Part shown: positions 1 to 14,200 of the stretch, one piece after another | How the letters are laid out: every line of letters begins with the position of its first letter | Numbering within the stretch: the first letter of the stretch is position 1 | DNA from: Sipunculus nudus | Taxonomy: Eukaryota > Annelida > Sipuncula > Golfingiida > Sipunculidae | Assembly (NCBI GenBank): GCA_026874595.1 | Contig: CM049313.1 | Span: forward strand, 42,810,659 to 42,874,658 | Direction: 5' to 3' | Length of the DNA stretch: 64,000 bases | Made by a program: the position numbers and the translations under genes | Notes under the pieces: generated by a model | The model's input: the letters and a program-made list of their open reading frames with translations, nothing else | Told to the model about the DNA's origin: nothing | Databases searched by the model: none

Positions 1-668
1 CCGTGTGGGGAGCCATTTTGTCAAGGCAGTGTTCGCGCAAGGCACGATGGGACGAAATAGGTGGCTGTTCTGTTTACCACCCACAGCGTACAGCCGTTCA
101 AAATATTCTTGGCAGAATACCAGGGCGTTTCAGCACATGGCGGCACTCAAACTTGATTTTAAAACGATCGTCTGCCATTGTGTGACTCTTTACGATGTCA
201 GCCTTTTATTCATTTTACGTTTGAAACAAATAATCATTGCTAAATAATGCCGCAAATGGGTTTAAAGTAGGCTTTTATATCAATTTTGCTTGACCATGCC
301 CAACGAAGTGGCCCGCTGTGTGTTACAGCAGGGTTGTTGTAAACGTATTATTTGGTGACAATTACCAAGATTTTATAACAAGTTATATATCACACGAAAA
401 CTAATCAGCAATATTTAATCTATTAATAACAAATAATCGTAAATAACACATTTACACACGGCTGCCATTCATGCGAGACTGCTGCTAAGAATGGCCTTCG
501 AAAGTTGCGATATTATCGCCCACTCGCCGGTCCAAAAACGATGTCTGTCAGGAAGATATTCAGGAAACCCTTCTAGTATAAACCGCACAGTGCTTTCAGG
601 AAATCAACCCGATTTCAAGATTTTGAATTTCTTGATTAAACCGCGGTTTTAAGTGGAGATTTTACGGT
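1..668. other. Upstream sequence without recognised exon
   Basis: This stretch has more CpG and higher GC than the following 1.5 kb and could be part of the HAUS6 promoter or first intron. Short frames exist, for example one starting MAALKLDFK near 134, but none resembles the missing HAUS6 N-terminus and none has convincing splice context. Confidence 0.3.
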
Positions 669-1080
669 ACATAAAAAATGGTGGCAACCATTTTTGCACA
701 GCGTCCATCTGTTCATCTGCCTTGGGATAAAATCACTCATATTTCTGCATGGAATGGACTAATCCACCTGAAATTTTGCATGTGTGTTCATCCTGGATAT
801 CTTTTTTTGATTTTATGACAGTTGGCGCCACCTACATGCACGTTCAGACTGCAGACATCCAGGCTTATATCTCAGGACTGATTTGACGTATCCTCCTGAA
901 ATTTTGCATGTGTATAGATCTCTCATAGCTCTTTATTATAAGCATGACTGCAGAATCCATGCTAATATGCAACACACCTCACTCTGTTTCCCCTTGCCAC
1001 TCAATCTATGCCTCATTTCACCTGTCCCACTGTGATTTAGGCGGATACACGTAGTCGCTTGTCGACTACCAGTATTCTAG
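669..1080 (+). mobile_element. TGTATCC-family Helentron-like element, 3' part (copy A)
   Basis: Begins inside an internal unit (AATGGTGGCAACCATTTTTG, then the CAGCGTCCATCTGTTCATC phrase) and runs to the family's right end: GGCGGATACA, the hairpin GTAGTCG-CTTGT-CGACTAC with a perfect 7-bp stem, and terminal CTAG at 1077-1080, followed by T. The left end is missing. Confidence 0.7.
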
Positions 1081-2182
1081 TTAATATCATGGTTTCCTTG
1101 CAAGATAGACACAGTTGATTTAAAAAAAAACTAAAAATTAGAGCCTTCAGTAATGTTGGATTGAATATGAAAACACTCCATGAAGTATAGATTTTTCTGT
1201 TATAAGATGTGAGTATGGTATCACATTTGGAGAAAGGATTAACAATTAATTTTGCCTTCAAATTTGTGCATTTGATTATAAAATACGTCTTTTGATTGCT
1301 TAAATTCATTGAAAACTGGTTACCCATAAATTCTTAAATTAGAAACTTCACAATATTGCTGAATCCACAGCAGAAAGTAGAAAGTACGATGCTGCTTATA
1401 ATTTTATTTACATTTTAATTGCAACTTGATCAGGTTAAGTTTGGATATCAGCTTAAGTGAATAAGTTTTCCAGCAAAGAAATGAATTTCTGATATTTGCA
1501 TATTTCTACATGATGCAGTGGTAGAACTTTATGCTGAATCCCTTGTATTTGTGTATATAATTGTATATGATATTACTAATTATTAGGACTATGTTAATAT
1601 GTATCTTCAAGCATCTCAGGAGAAGAAAAGGTTCATGATCCATATGATATAGCTATAAGCAAATTGGTTTTCAAACTTGTTAACCTTACATAATTCATAG
1701 CAAGAGATAGCCATATAACCCTACAGTCCCTATTGCATGTTGATTAATGTGTACTGGTATAAGCAATATTTTGCTTTAAAATTGGTTCAGTACCAGTGTA
1801 TATAGCTTTTACCCAGTACCAATGAGGGGCTTGAGGGCAGCAAATTTATTGATACTGTATATTAGATGAAATTCAATATGTTCAAAGATTCGTACATTTA
1901 TTCTTTGCTATTTCTGTCTTTTAGCATAGATAAAGTGTCTAGACAGGTTCACAAAATAGCAATATCATAGTAGGAGAATATTTGTGCCTGATTTTCTATA
2001 TAGAGCGCAGACTCAAGAGTGTTCAATGTTCATTTCAGCCCTATGATTGATAAATCAGATGACAACACACTCATTTACAGGATGTCCATGGCATTTCTCT
2101 GATAGGGTTGTGAAACGGGCACAAACTTCCACTTAGCGACAGTATACATTTATGATATCAATTTCCTCTTCCTGTTTTCCAG
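1081..2182. other. AT-rich stretch before HAUS6 exon
   Basis: No coding exon, RNA gene or repeat family recognised. It ends with the polypyrimidine tract and acceptor of the exon at 2183. Confidence 0.4.
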
Positions 2183-2264
2183 GGATTGCTGGCCAGTGTA
2201 TGACAAGAAGCAAGAGCAGCAGTTCAGGAAAGTTTGTTGTAACTGGCTGACCCAGATTGCAAAG
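2183..2264 (+). CDS. HAUS6: HAUS6 exon, N-domain part 1
   Basis: Acceptor TTTTCCAG before 2183 and donor GTAATA at 2265. The exon takes its first base as the third base of a split codon, then reads DCWPVYDKKQEQQFRKVCCN and onward to a lysine in phase 0. The CWP, FRK and CC..W residues match the HAUS6 N-terminal domain. It needs an upstream exon ending in phase 2, which I could not find in 1-2182. Confidence 0.9.
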
Positions 2265-5200
2265 GTAATATTTAAAGACTATATTAGTATTAGTATAGGC
2301 AGATAAGGTAAAATTTTATTCTTGGCCATATGGTTACTTCTGCCACCTAGGTCAAATTTTGCAATGGTTTACAATTACATACTGTCAAAACTGGTCAGTG
2401 GATTTTGAATTTGTTTTAACGCCTCAGTTGCAGCAGAAATCCACTTGTAAACAAGGACATTTTGAGATGGTAATCCCAAATCCAAGAAAATTTCTTTTGT
2501 CTGTTGGTTGGCTTTAGTAGGGGTATGCCTCCTAATGTACATGATTAACTGCTGGTTAAGCCTATTGGATATTTCACAAAGTTGTATGTCTTCAAGTTTC
2601 TAGTCATTAAATGAAAAGGGGTTAACGAAAAAGCAGAGCATCCACTTCTCCATGTGTACAAAAAAGATTTGTTTTTATAATGCCTCTGATGTTAAGTATC
2701 AGTTTATAGCCTTCTATAATATTTATTTAAAGGCACAGCATGATGGAATTGATTTAAAAAATAAATGATTGGGATGCAAACAGTGCTAGGAAGATGGTGC
2801 TTAATGATGGTGCCCTCGGAGTTGGTCGTTAACATGTACTGTTCATGAGAACACTTTTCCTAATGAAAATATCTTGGAAAACACCCCTTGGGATTGTTGA
2901 TATTGCTGCCCTAAATGATATTAATTAACATTATTATTTTATACAAATTGCTGTCTGTTGATTTACTGCCACCTTTAAGGGAAGCAGCATGAAGCGTGGC
3001 ATAGGTCCACTGTGACATCAGGGTTTGTGCTTCACAGATGTCGGTATGTCACATTTTAAATCCTAGTGGAAAACAATTTTGCCAAAGCCCATTTAACACT
3101 GATCCCAGGATTATTTAGGCAGGGATTTACACCAAACTTTGACATTTTGCTACTCCCAACTTACAGGTCAAATTTCAATAACATCCTTGATACTGTACCT
3201 TCGGTATTTCACAGACACGCACACTGAATCAACTGAAAGCAATTTTGTGGAATTTTGTCGAGAAATATAGCAAAACAAATCCCATTAGAAGTGAAACAAT
3301 TCCAGCACATTACAAACAGATTTGGACAGGTGAATTTTATCAGCAAGCTGCAGGTAAGAAAAAAAGTCTTAAGGTGCTCTTGTTAGATGTCAGTGGTTTG
3401 TCAATATTTTATTTCAGGAGGATCCTGATGCCTACCTCCCAAGGGTGTCGGCCTCCACATTTATGAGTCCGGGAGGAGCCAAGTTCTGTCAGATGCTATG
3501 TGCGTTTTCCACATATGTGCTTACTAAAGCCATCAGACAGTATGGGGGTGAGTAAAATGTGATGAGGTCAGAATTCATTTATTATTTCAGATGTGGACTT
3601 TCTTCAATTTTTAGCTCAGCTGACTATCAGTCAACTGAGCTATAGTATGGTCCTTTGTCCATCATCCGGCCGGCCGTCTGTTAACAGGGCACGTTTTAAA
3701 CCCGTTGGACCTACAAATCCAAAAATTGCATACCATTAGATGTCCCCAAAATTTCCTACCATACCAAAAATTGGGTCATTAGGACTTTGTTCCTTTGAGA
3801 TATTAAGGAAAAACCTCCATTTTTAGCTCAGCTGACTATAAGTCATCTGAGCTATAGTCGTGGTCCATTGTCCGTCGTCTGTCCGTCTGGATGTCCGTCC
3901 ATAAGACTGGCACGTTTCGACACCGTTGGACCTACGAATCTGAAATTCGGCATACAGTTAGATGTCCCCAAAATCTCCTACCATGCCGAAAATTGGGTCA
4001 ATAGGACTTCGTTCCTTCGAGATATTAAAGAAAAACCTCAATTTTTTATTAGAAATCTATTTTCACACTTCAGGACTGCCAAATATCAAAACCACTCATC
4101 TGGTTTTCTTCATATTTACCATAAATGTTCCTCTATATAGTTCCTATGTACATGCCAGATATTAAGTCAGTATTATATAATTTAAAAAAGTTATGGGCCC
4201 AAACATAATGGACTTTGTAAAAAAATCAGGAAGATATTTGGTCACTTAAGACCAAAAGTGTTAAAGGTAGGGACTTTTTCCAGTAATACAACTTTAATTA
4301 ATCAAAATTTAATTGTATACCAAAAATTAGATAAAATCTGTTAAATTTTTTTAAATATTGGCAAAAATATAAAATTGGTACCTTAAATTTTGCCCAACTT
4401 TGGCCACGGCACATTTTTTTCCTGTATGTACTGTGGATTTAATTTTCACAGCATGTATATATAAGGATTTAATCTGTTAAAATCTGAAATTTGAAAATAA
4501 AAGCTGCAAAATTAGGCTAGTTATTGAATTTTTTTGGAGGCTCTTGTTGTATTCCCTTACATTGTCAAGCAGTCCACTTCGATGACGGTAGGTCATTCAG
4601 TGCACATCTCTAAGCTCCCCAGGCTGTTGGCATATTTTAGATGTCCCCAAAATCTCCTACCATACCGAAAATTGGGTCATTAGGACTTTGTTCCTTTGAG
4701 ATATTATGGAAAAAAAACTCTGTTTTCCATAAAAAAAGCCATTGTTACACTTCAAGGCTGCCTAATATCAAAACCACTGATCTGTTTTTGATCGTATTTA
4801 GTATTCACATTCTTTTATACATTTTCTATGAACATACCAAAAATCAGGTCAGTATTGGGTATTATTTTGAAGTTATGGGCCAAAACAGAATGCATTTTTT
4901 TTAAAAATCAGGAAATATATTTACTCACCTAACACGGGAATTGCTGAACCTAGAGACTTTTTTTCAGGAATATAACTTTATTTAATCAAGATTCAATTGT
5001 TTACCCAAAATTAGATCTAAATTTTGCAAATTTTTCAAGTTATTAGCATAAATAAAAAATCAATACCTTAAATTTTGTCCAACTTTGGCACTGTTGATTT
5101 AATTTTCCCAGCATTAATGCATAAGGATTTAATCTTTTAAAATCTGAACTTTCAAAAGAAATTGATTGGAATGAATAGCTTTTATTCATGTTTTCATACA

Positions 5201-8200
5201 CCATGTCAAGTGTTGTTTACATCTAGCCCACCTAGTAGTACAGCCTTCACTTGCATTATGTAACCCACCCCAGGCAGCTTACCTTGGCCCAGCTTGGCCA
5301 CTACTAGCAGGCTTCCCCTCTGCCATGCACTCACCCCCCCCCCCCCCCAGCTAGTGCATAAACTAGATGAATGCTATAATTTTTCTGTATTTTATTTTAT
5401 TCTTGGACATGCTACATTTTAGAGTTTGTATAGAACCACCAGGGTTACAATGATTAAAGTGTACATTTAATTGTGTCCACAAAGTGGTGTATTGCTGTGA
5501 AAGTGTGGATGTTCATGAGATAAGTAATTCCTTACTTCAGAAGAGTAAAAACTTCACCAGGTGTGAAATTGACTATTAATTCCAGTAATTAATTAAAACT
5601 GGGATAGTAATTAGCACAATGATATTGTTTGTTCCTCATTCAACCAACAGTGTGTATACTTTATTTGAAAAGATGTTTTATTTTATCAAATTTACTTTTA
5701 TTTTATTTTGGTGTATAAAATTAAGCATGTCCTGAAAACTCCAATGTGCAAAACTTTTAAATATTGATTCAAGTAATATTCTTGTAGATGCCATGTTGTG
5801 GCATTATTTTCTTTTAAAATCAGTTTAAACATTTATGATTTAAAAACAATAAAATATATGTGTATGCATAATATGACCCAATGTTTTTTACTCTGAATAC
5901 ATAATGATTGCAACTTTTGCAACAATTCTAATATTTTAACTTATATTTTCAGGTTTTTTAATTAAAAATTTATAAACCTGTAAATAAAAAAATGATTCAG
6001 ATAAAAACTTCTTAATGGAAAAAGTGGATCTGCTTGAAAAAATAGGATTATATATAAACTTAAATGCATTATTCTCTTGAAAGTGAAATAAAGGTCTTAG
6101 TCCATTCTGTCCACTTGCCTGTCCATCTGTAAATTTTTTGTATGCAACACAGTATCTCAAAACTTTTACTGTTTTTCTTCATGACAGTCTTGTCAAAGTA
6201 TTAGTTTGCAATCATATATTTAGAACTTTACTATATAACCAAGTAGGAGGGCCCCTTTCCTCTTAGCTTCTCATATTCTTATATAAATGAAAAACATTAC
6301 TATAGAATATTTCTACATCCACCTTCGTGCTGCCCTCTCTTTTCCCTTCTCCGAACCTCATCCCAAAGTCAGCCTCAGTAAGCAAGAACAAGATGAATCA
6401 GATATATTCATACTTTAATATTTTGTATAACTATTCGTCCATAGGTACCTATGTACAAGCCAGAAATTATGTCAATATTGTGTAATATGTAGACATAGTG
6501 GGCATCACAATAATGTACCTTGTCAAGACTAAAGAGATATTGTGTCATACAGTCACTTATTCATAAATCACTTCATCAGCATAGTTAATCATAACATCAT
6601 ATCTGTCAAATTGAACGCTTGCAGACTACCATACACTTTAGATCCTTCAACAAATAGCCTTATCATCATTCTACTACTGCTTATTACTGCTGTCATTGCA
6701 TTCATATTTGCTAAAATATATCACCATTTTCAACCCCTCCTAAATAAATAAAAAATGAACCACTTTATTTGACTCTATTAATCCATCAGTCAGGTAATTT
6801 CATTTATCATTTACTCACATATTACATTACATTCCTTTATAATAGCCCAACATGTACATGATATTCATAAGCTTTATAGTATATAGTATCACAGTGGAGA
6901 AACATTTATAGTCAAATCACGATCAGCTGAGCGCCGTGACCCATGGGTCCCTTGTTTCTGTTAGTACCATTGATTTAATTTTTACAGCATGTAAACATAA
7001 ATATTTTATTTGTTTAAATCTGAAAGTTGAAAATAAAAGCTTGAAAATTAGGCTAGTTATTGATTTTTTCTTGAGGCTCTGTTGTAGTCATTTGCTTTGA
7101 TTACAGATTACAGATGCAGGGTCCCACGTGCACTCCAGGTCAATGGAAGTCAGCTATGCCAGGGTTTCTTATTTGTTACAGTCACTGGGGGAGATCCCCT
7201 GCTGTGACAGGTGTACAGTTATTCTCATATCACCATCCCAATCACCCCCCCCCCCCCCCCCCCCCCCCCCCGCAAACTCTACCCACCAAGTGTTATGCAG
7301 TAATTGTTATTGTTTTCACTGTATCTCCTTCATTGTAATACTGTTTCCACTCCGATATGCAAAAAGTTTCCTTGAAAAGGTAATTCAAGGTGTAATCCAG
7401 AAGATGCACAGTTGTGTAATGTGGCATTTTTAAAGAAATCAATTTCCTTTTTAATGATTTTAACAAATATAATTGAACCCATCAGTATGCTTAAATTTAT
7501 AAAATATGAAGCACATTATGGATAAATAAAGACACATTTAAAAATTGTGAAATCTAAATCAAGTATTATTTTAAGATATTTATTGTTTTGCAGATTTAAA
7601 AGATATATTTTTGTAGTAAAAAATAAATAAACATTTGTATGCATGATGTGGTGTTATCTGACAAGATTGAGATTTATGATGATGCAATTAAGAATTATGA
7701 ATCAACTTTTATATTCGGATATATATGTTATATTGGAAATGTATAGAAATATAAACTTATAATAAAAAAAATTGATGTAATAAAAAAATGAGGATTTAAT
7801 ACAAACATTTGTTCATTATTTTCCTGCCTCAGCAGAATTTGAGATCAGGCTTTGTTTGCCCTGTTTTATGTTGTTAATTAGTTATATTTCAACTGTATAA
7901 ATTTCATTAAAAAAAATACATTTATATTTAATAATATATATTATACAACAAATAGATTCAATTGAACAAATGTGTAAACTACTGAAATGTCAACAGTTAA
8001 TCAAAAAGCCAACTAATGATCATGGTAATATTACAGATCATTTGTTCACAAACTGCTCACATGCTTCAATTTCAACATTAGGAAACACATGGTTAGGTCA
8101 CAAAATATTATTTGCAACAATTTCTTGCTAATCAATACAAACTAATCATATAAACCAATCATGGCCTTAATTTCCTCTTCCTCTTACACAGCATCACCAT

Positions 8201-11200
8201 TTGATATTATTTTAGATTTTTACCTTCAAGGTCAACTTCAGCTGAGCATAGTGACCCATAGGTCCCTTGTTTAGAAGTGACCTTCAATATTTGAACATGA
8301 TCAGACAAAAATTACTTGTTTTCATGTGATTTTATTAAGGAAGTTCTTATGTTCTGTAGTTGGCACTGTGTAGGAGTATAATGTAGTAATAAAAAATAAC
8401 TAATTATGATGCATTTTTATCAATCATTCCTGATTTCAAAATTTTTATAACAGGACAAAATAGTTTATTTAATTCATATCCTGTAGTTTTGGCTCTGTTG
8501 AAATTCACCTTCACAGCTGTGTTAGGGTTGAAATTAAAAAATACAGAACCAAGTGCCTCCTTGTCAAACAATAATCGCACTTAATTATCATTTTTAAATT
8601 AAGATAATTTATTTTCTTTGCTGAGATTATTAAAGGGAGACTGTTTAGTTTTGTGATCACTATATCATCACATTCCCATCTTCTGCAGGTAAAAAGGTCA
8701 AGGACTTCCCACAGAGGCCCGCGTTTACCTCCCAAGGGAGTCACCTTAGTTCAGCTGTCGGTAAGAGTGTGATGGCCAATATGATATGGCATAAACAGCG
8801 CTTCCTGAACCAGGCCCAGCAGACAGTGGCTGCTCACCAAGAGTGGAAGAAACATGCAAGGTATGGATGATTGGTCAGACAGTCTGTGTGTCCTGCCAGT
8901 AAATATAAACAAACATATGGGTCTTTGTTAAAAAAAAATACATGAATAATGGAAAATAAAACTGAATATTCAGTTTTAAGATGCATAAATGTTCTTGATC
9001 TTGTAATTATGAGCTAATATTGTAACTCTGATTTAGTGCAGTGAATCAGATTAACATATTTTTCCTGAAATATATAATGCAAGATGGAGTACAGCATACA
9101 ATATTTGTATAACTGTGGATAAAGTTTTGTGTTGGCATATATGAACCTTTGACTAAATGGTCATATATGTCTTATTTTTTTACTTGTGACTTCTTCATTC
9201 ATATAAAATGATGGTATAGAATAAAAATGAGCAGGACATTCTGCTGTATTGAGCTAAATGTATGTCTAATTTAAATAACTTTGGAATCTCCTCATGACAT
9301 TCTCATATCAATCAACAAAGTATTATGTTATCAGTATATTTGACACACTTTTTAGCAAACCTGTGAACTTATTCGATGGTGCGGGTTGTGCGTCGTCTGT
9401 ACATTAACCATAGCTATCTCAAAAACGGCAGGAGCTAGTTATATGTCCAGTAATGTTTATATTCTGCTTTGGATTACAGTGAAATGGTAAAGGAGTATCG
9501 TCGAGAGAGTAAGTTGTTACAGGACAGAGAAACAAAAGTCAGAGAGGAAATGCAGAAAGCAGCGGAACTGGGAGCCTCTAGGGGAAGGTAAGTAAACTAG
9601 TTTGTGTTATTTAGAATATAGCCATTTTCTGTATTTTTATTTTTACGGTTGGTGGTTGTGCAAGTAAGGAGATGACATGTTTATCATCCAAGCCAAAACT
9701 ACTTTCAGTGTGTGAAGTGTTCTATTATTTCTTGGGATGGTGCATATTTCTAAGTTTAAAATAAAAATACTGCGACAAAGCAAAGGTTTTCCCCATTTCA
9801 GATTGTAGCTGAAATTTTAAGAATTAAATTAACTAATTTTTAGCTCAGCTGACTGTTAGTCATCTGAGCTTTAGCAATCACTCGCTCTTTGTCCGTTTTC
9901 TGTTTGTCTGTTAACAGGGCACAAATTGTAACCACTGGACCTAGAAACTTCTAACTGAACATCCCTGGAGGAGGTCAAAAAAAATTTCCTTGGACACCTG
10001 AAATTAGGTTACCGGACCTATATTCTCCAAGTTACAGGGCCTGTTTGTGAACCCCAGAATAAAAAAAAATTGATACAAAAGCTCAAATGTCTCAATAACC
10101 AACACATTGATTTTGATTATTATTTCCATACATATTGATCATGGACAGTTTCATCAGTTCTTGAACACTGGTGGCACCACCCGTACGTTTACTAATTTTT
10201 ATGCATCTCTTTTTTTTTCTCTATTTTTGAGACCTTCACATGAAGCTGTCCAGACATTAACAGGGCACAAACCATAATCATGAAACCTAGAAACTTCAAA
10301 CAGTGCATCCAAGGAGGGCGTAGGCAAATCTATCATGGTCATGGTGACCTATATTCTGCTAGCAACTGGTCGAAAAACATGATTCAGAGCACCCAGAGAC
10401 TCGGATGGTGCACAAACTACCCATTTGGCATAGAATCTTCAAATGTGACATTGAGGGAGGTTATGGGTAAATGTCCTTGGAAACCTGAAACTAGGTCATG
10501 GTGACCTACACTCTGCAAGAAAATGGCCAAAAATAAGATTATGAGCACCCAAGCAGTCAGGCCAACACAAATTCTTTCTGCTAGCCCTAGTGTCTTCTAA
10601 CATAAATCCATGGAAATCTTTGGCAAATCTCCATTGAAACCTAAAATTAGGTCATAGTAACCTATATTTTGCGAGCTACTGGCCAAAAATATGAGTATGA
10701 GCACTCAGACAATCAGACAGGGCAAAAAAACTGTTGGACTTTGAACCATAACATATGGCATCCGGGGATTCTCTTTGCAAGTCTCCTTTGATTCCTGAAA
10801 TTAGGTCACTGTCACCTATATTCTGTGAGCTATGAGCAGAAAACCTGGTTTTGAGTACCCAGGAAGTTAGAAAGGTGGACTGTTTGATCAAGAAATGTCT
10901 TTCTCAATTTAAAGGGAGGTCATCAAATGTCTTCTTGGACATCCAAAATAAAGTTGTAAGAAATATTCTGTGAGCTATCTGAGGGAACATAAATCTGATT
11001 ACCCTATAAGTTAGATGGACTTCTATGTCATAACAGTTTGACATAGAAACTCCTAACTTTGCACCACGGAAGTTCCTGGTATAATCTTCTTTGAAACCTT
11101 TAATAAGGTCATTTGTTACCTTTTTCCTAAGAACTATTGGCAAACTACATGATTTTGAGCACTCTGGAAGTCATTCTACCCACTTCAAGGTTCCTTAACA

Positions 11201-14200
11201 AACATTTTTCACCAGATATAACATCAATAATTAATACATGCATCACCTGTATGTCAAACTCAGCAGAGCGTCATGGTCCAGGAGCCACTGGCACTAGTTA
11301 TGCCTTAACCTGTGATTTATGTTTCTGGGTTGAATTGTTCATTGAAATGCTATATGAGCATGTTACAGTTAATAAGTGTACAGTTGCAGCGGTTGCAGCT
11401 GAATTTAATTAAAAACTAACATGAATTCCATTAAAATTTGAATCTGACAACATTATTATTGTCTGCAGCCCCAGCAGAAGACGAGCACTAATATCTGAAT
11501 ATGACTATGATGTGCAGAGTGTCAAGCGTGCACAAAGGGTACAAAAGGTAGGCACTTTACACTAGTTTTTGAATATTCATTTGAAAAGTTACTTCCATAA
11601 TTGTGACAAAAATTGTAATTTACAATGATTAACCCTAATTTATTGCTGTTTGAATTGATTCATGTTTTGGACCTTTTATCTTTCCTGTCAGAAAGGCCAT
11701 GTTTGTCAATGGTAAAATTCAGATTTATTGTATACCAAGACAAAGTTGGCGATACCATGGATTTAACATGGTCTCACCACATCTCATAAACCTTGTCTGT
11801 GCAATAAATCCAAAAAAATACCACGTATCTTTACCAAACTTTACATGTGCATAGTTACGGGTCAGAGGACTTAGCCTATACTAAACAGGGTTATGATCTG
11901 TACTGGGAAAGTGACAACCTTATATAGGTCCAATTTGGATCAAAATAACACAAAATCCTAAATATCACAAGAAAGATTGCATGGATTGGTCCAAAAATCA
12001 AATTGACCAAAGTTCTTGGATAGCTATGACTTGCACATGAGAATGGTAGCCTCACCTATTGTCCTTTTCTTGTTTTGCGGCTTATTAACCCCATCATTGC
12101 CACTTGACAGTAATGTGAGCTTTATTAGTCAAAAACCAATGAACAGATTTCTTTTATATTATGCACATGCATAGATATAGGTGATAGGATGAGATCTATT
12201 TAATTTTGGGTCATGACCTTTACTATGATAGTGGCCTTGACCTTGAATATTTCCATATTTGGTGAAAATCATTCAAAATTTAAAATATTTCAAGAAAGGA
12301 TGCATAGATTGGTCCAAAAATCAAGTTTACCGAAGATCTTGGATAACTTTTTGGCCTTGACCTTGTTTCCATATTTAGTGAAAAACAAACAAAAATATTG
12401 TTTCTCATGATACATGTATCCTTCTTAACATCCAAATGAGAGATGTCAGATAATAAAGTTTTTGTAAGAGTATGAAAACCTGTGTCCTTGACCATGCCCT
12501 TAAAGGTCAAACCTTCAAATATATAGGTTTTTTTCTTAACCTTATACCTTTTTAAGTACTCTTTAATTTTTCATTTAAATGTTACACACAGATTTTTCCA
12601 CCAAGATCTCAGAGATGTTTAAAGACTGGTAACCTTTAGTTTAGTCTTCTAGGCCAAACTTTCCAATATACGATTTATGTTAACAATATAACTTTTGCAG
12701 TACTGCATCTGTTTCCTTCAAATTTGATACAAAAAAGATTTCCACCAATATCTCGCATTTATACAAAGGCTGGTGACCTTGAGTTCAGTCTTAGAGGTCA
12801 AATCTGTGAATCTATAGGAATTTTGTTTATCCCTTACTTTCAAAGTACTGATCTATTTCCTTCGAATTTGACACCAAAATATTTCCAAAGATCTCTCCCT
12901 TTTTTTTTTTCAAGACCAATATTCTTGACCTTGGTTTTCAAGGTCAAACCTGAAGAAATGTTGGATTTTTGTGATCCCCATAACTTTTGAATAACTTTTT
13001 CTTCTCATCAGATATGATATATGAATTCTCTCCTCCAAAATGTTGGACAAGTTCAAACATTTGTGGTGGCCTTGGCCTTCTCAAGTATCAATTGAGCTTC
13101 TGAACAAGGAGCCTATTTTACAAGGAGTATGCCTGAATAGTCTGGGGGATACTATGTTATCACAACAAATGGGAATATCTTTTTATACATTGACAAATAC
13201 TTTCTTAATACCCACTAACACATTTTAAACTTGCTGTTGATTTCGCATAAGTATGAAGGAATGTATATAGATTTCACAGATCTGTTAAAATGATCATGGT
13301 GTTAATCTGTCAAGATTGGTGTTGTATAGCATGCCCAGTACCTCAGACAGAGAAATCTACTACAGTTTCACACAGCCAGTTGAACACATATTCACAATTG
13401 ATCTAAAAATCTAGGAACGTAGTTCAGCAGTGAATATGAACTTTCTGTGGCATCACAATTTTTATTAATTTTCAAATGGTTTTCCTTCAAGGTTCGAGAC
13501 TACTGGAAACAGCTGGAAAAGTTCATTGGCTCAAGTACAGAGCAGCGTGAGATTATAGAGTCAATACTGGAAAGGACATTAGAAAAATACAGAATAGATG
13601 GTGACCAAATCTCTGTAAAGGTTCCAGACATGTTGTTACGAGAATGTGGCCAGGAAATACAGCGGGTTAGTTTCCTGTACTGACATGTTTAGTACATTTT
13701 ATAGAGGTGTATGAAGTATCTTTGCTAGAGTTGTGTAAAATCTGGACCTGTGTTACGGACATCAGTGGGAGCCTCCATTTTTGGCCACTCCTGCTTTTAG
13801 GGCTCTAATGAGTTTTTTTTTTAATATATATTACATATGATAAATATTAATAATATTAATAATTAGAACATTGATTAGATACAACTATGGTTTGTAATTA
13901 ATGATAACAGTGGCAAGAATATCAAAATATATTTCTAAACTAAGCCTTCAATATTCAGATTTTTTTGCCTTCAGGTACATGTTTTAATAATTTATCTGTC
14001 ATTAAAGTTTGAAAGATGTTTAATATTAAATGGCTTAAAAATTGTAAATTTATTATATTGTCCCCATGTATTTTATTTTATTTCAGAGAAATATTGATAA
14101 TGTGTATCAAGGTGGGAAGTTAAACCTACCAAGGTGAGTTTTGAATCCCAAATTTAAATTAATTGATACAAAAACTTGATTTCACATGGTGTGCTGTATC

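Noticed and set aside
3-247. Short frames at the window start as the missing HAUS6 first exon
   Set aside because: No resemblance to the HAUS6 N-terminus and no donor in the needed phase.
3612-8269. Classic cut-and-paste DNA transposon with terminal inverted repeats
   Set aside because: The inverted repeat is terminal on the left but about 25-30 bp inside on the right, with a palindrome between, and no fixed multi-base target duplication is seen.
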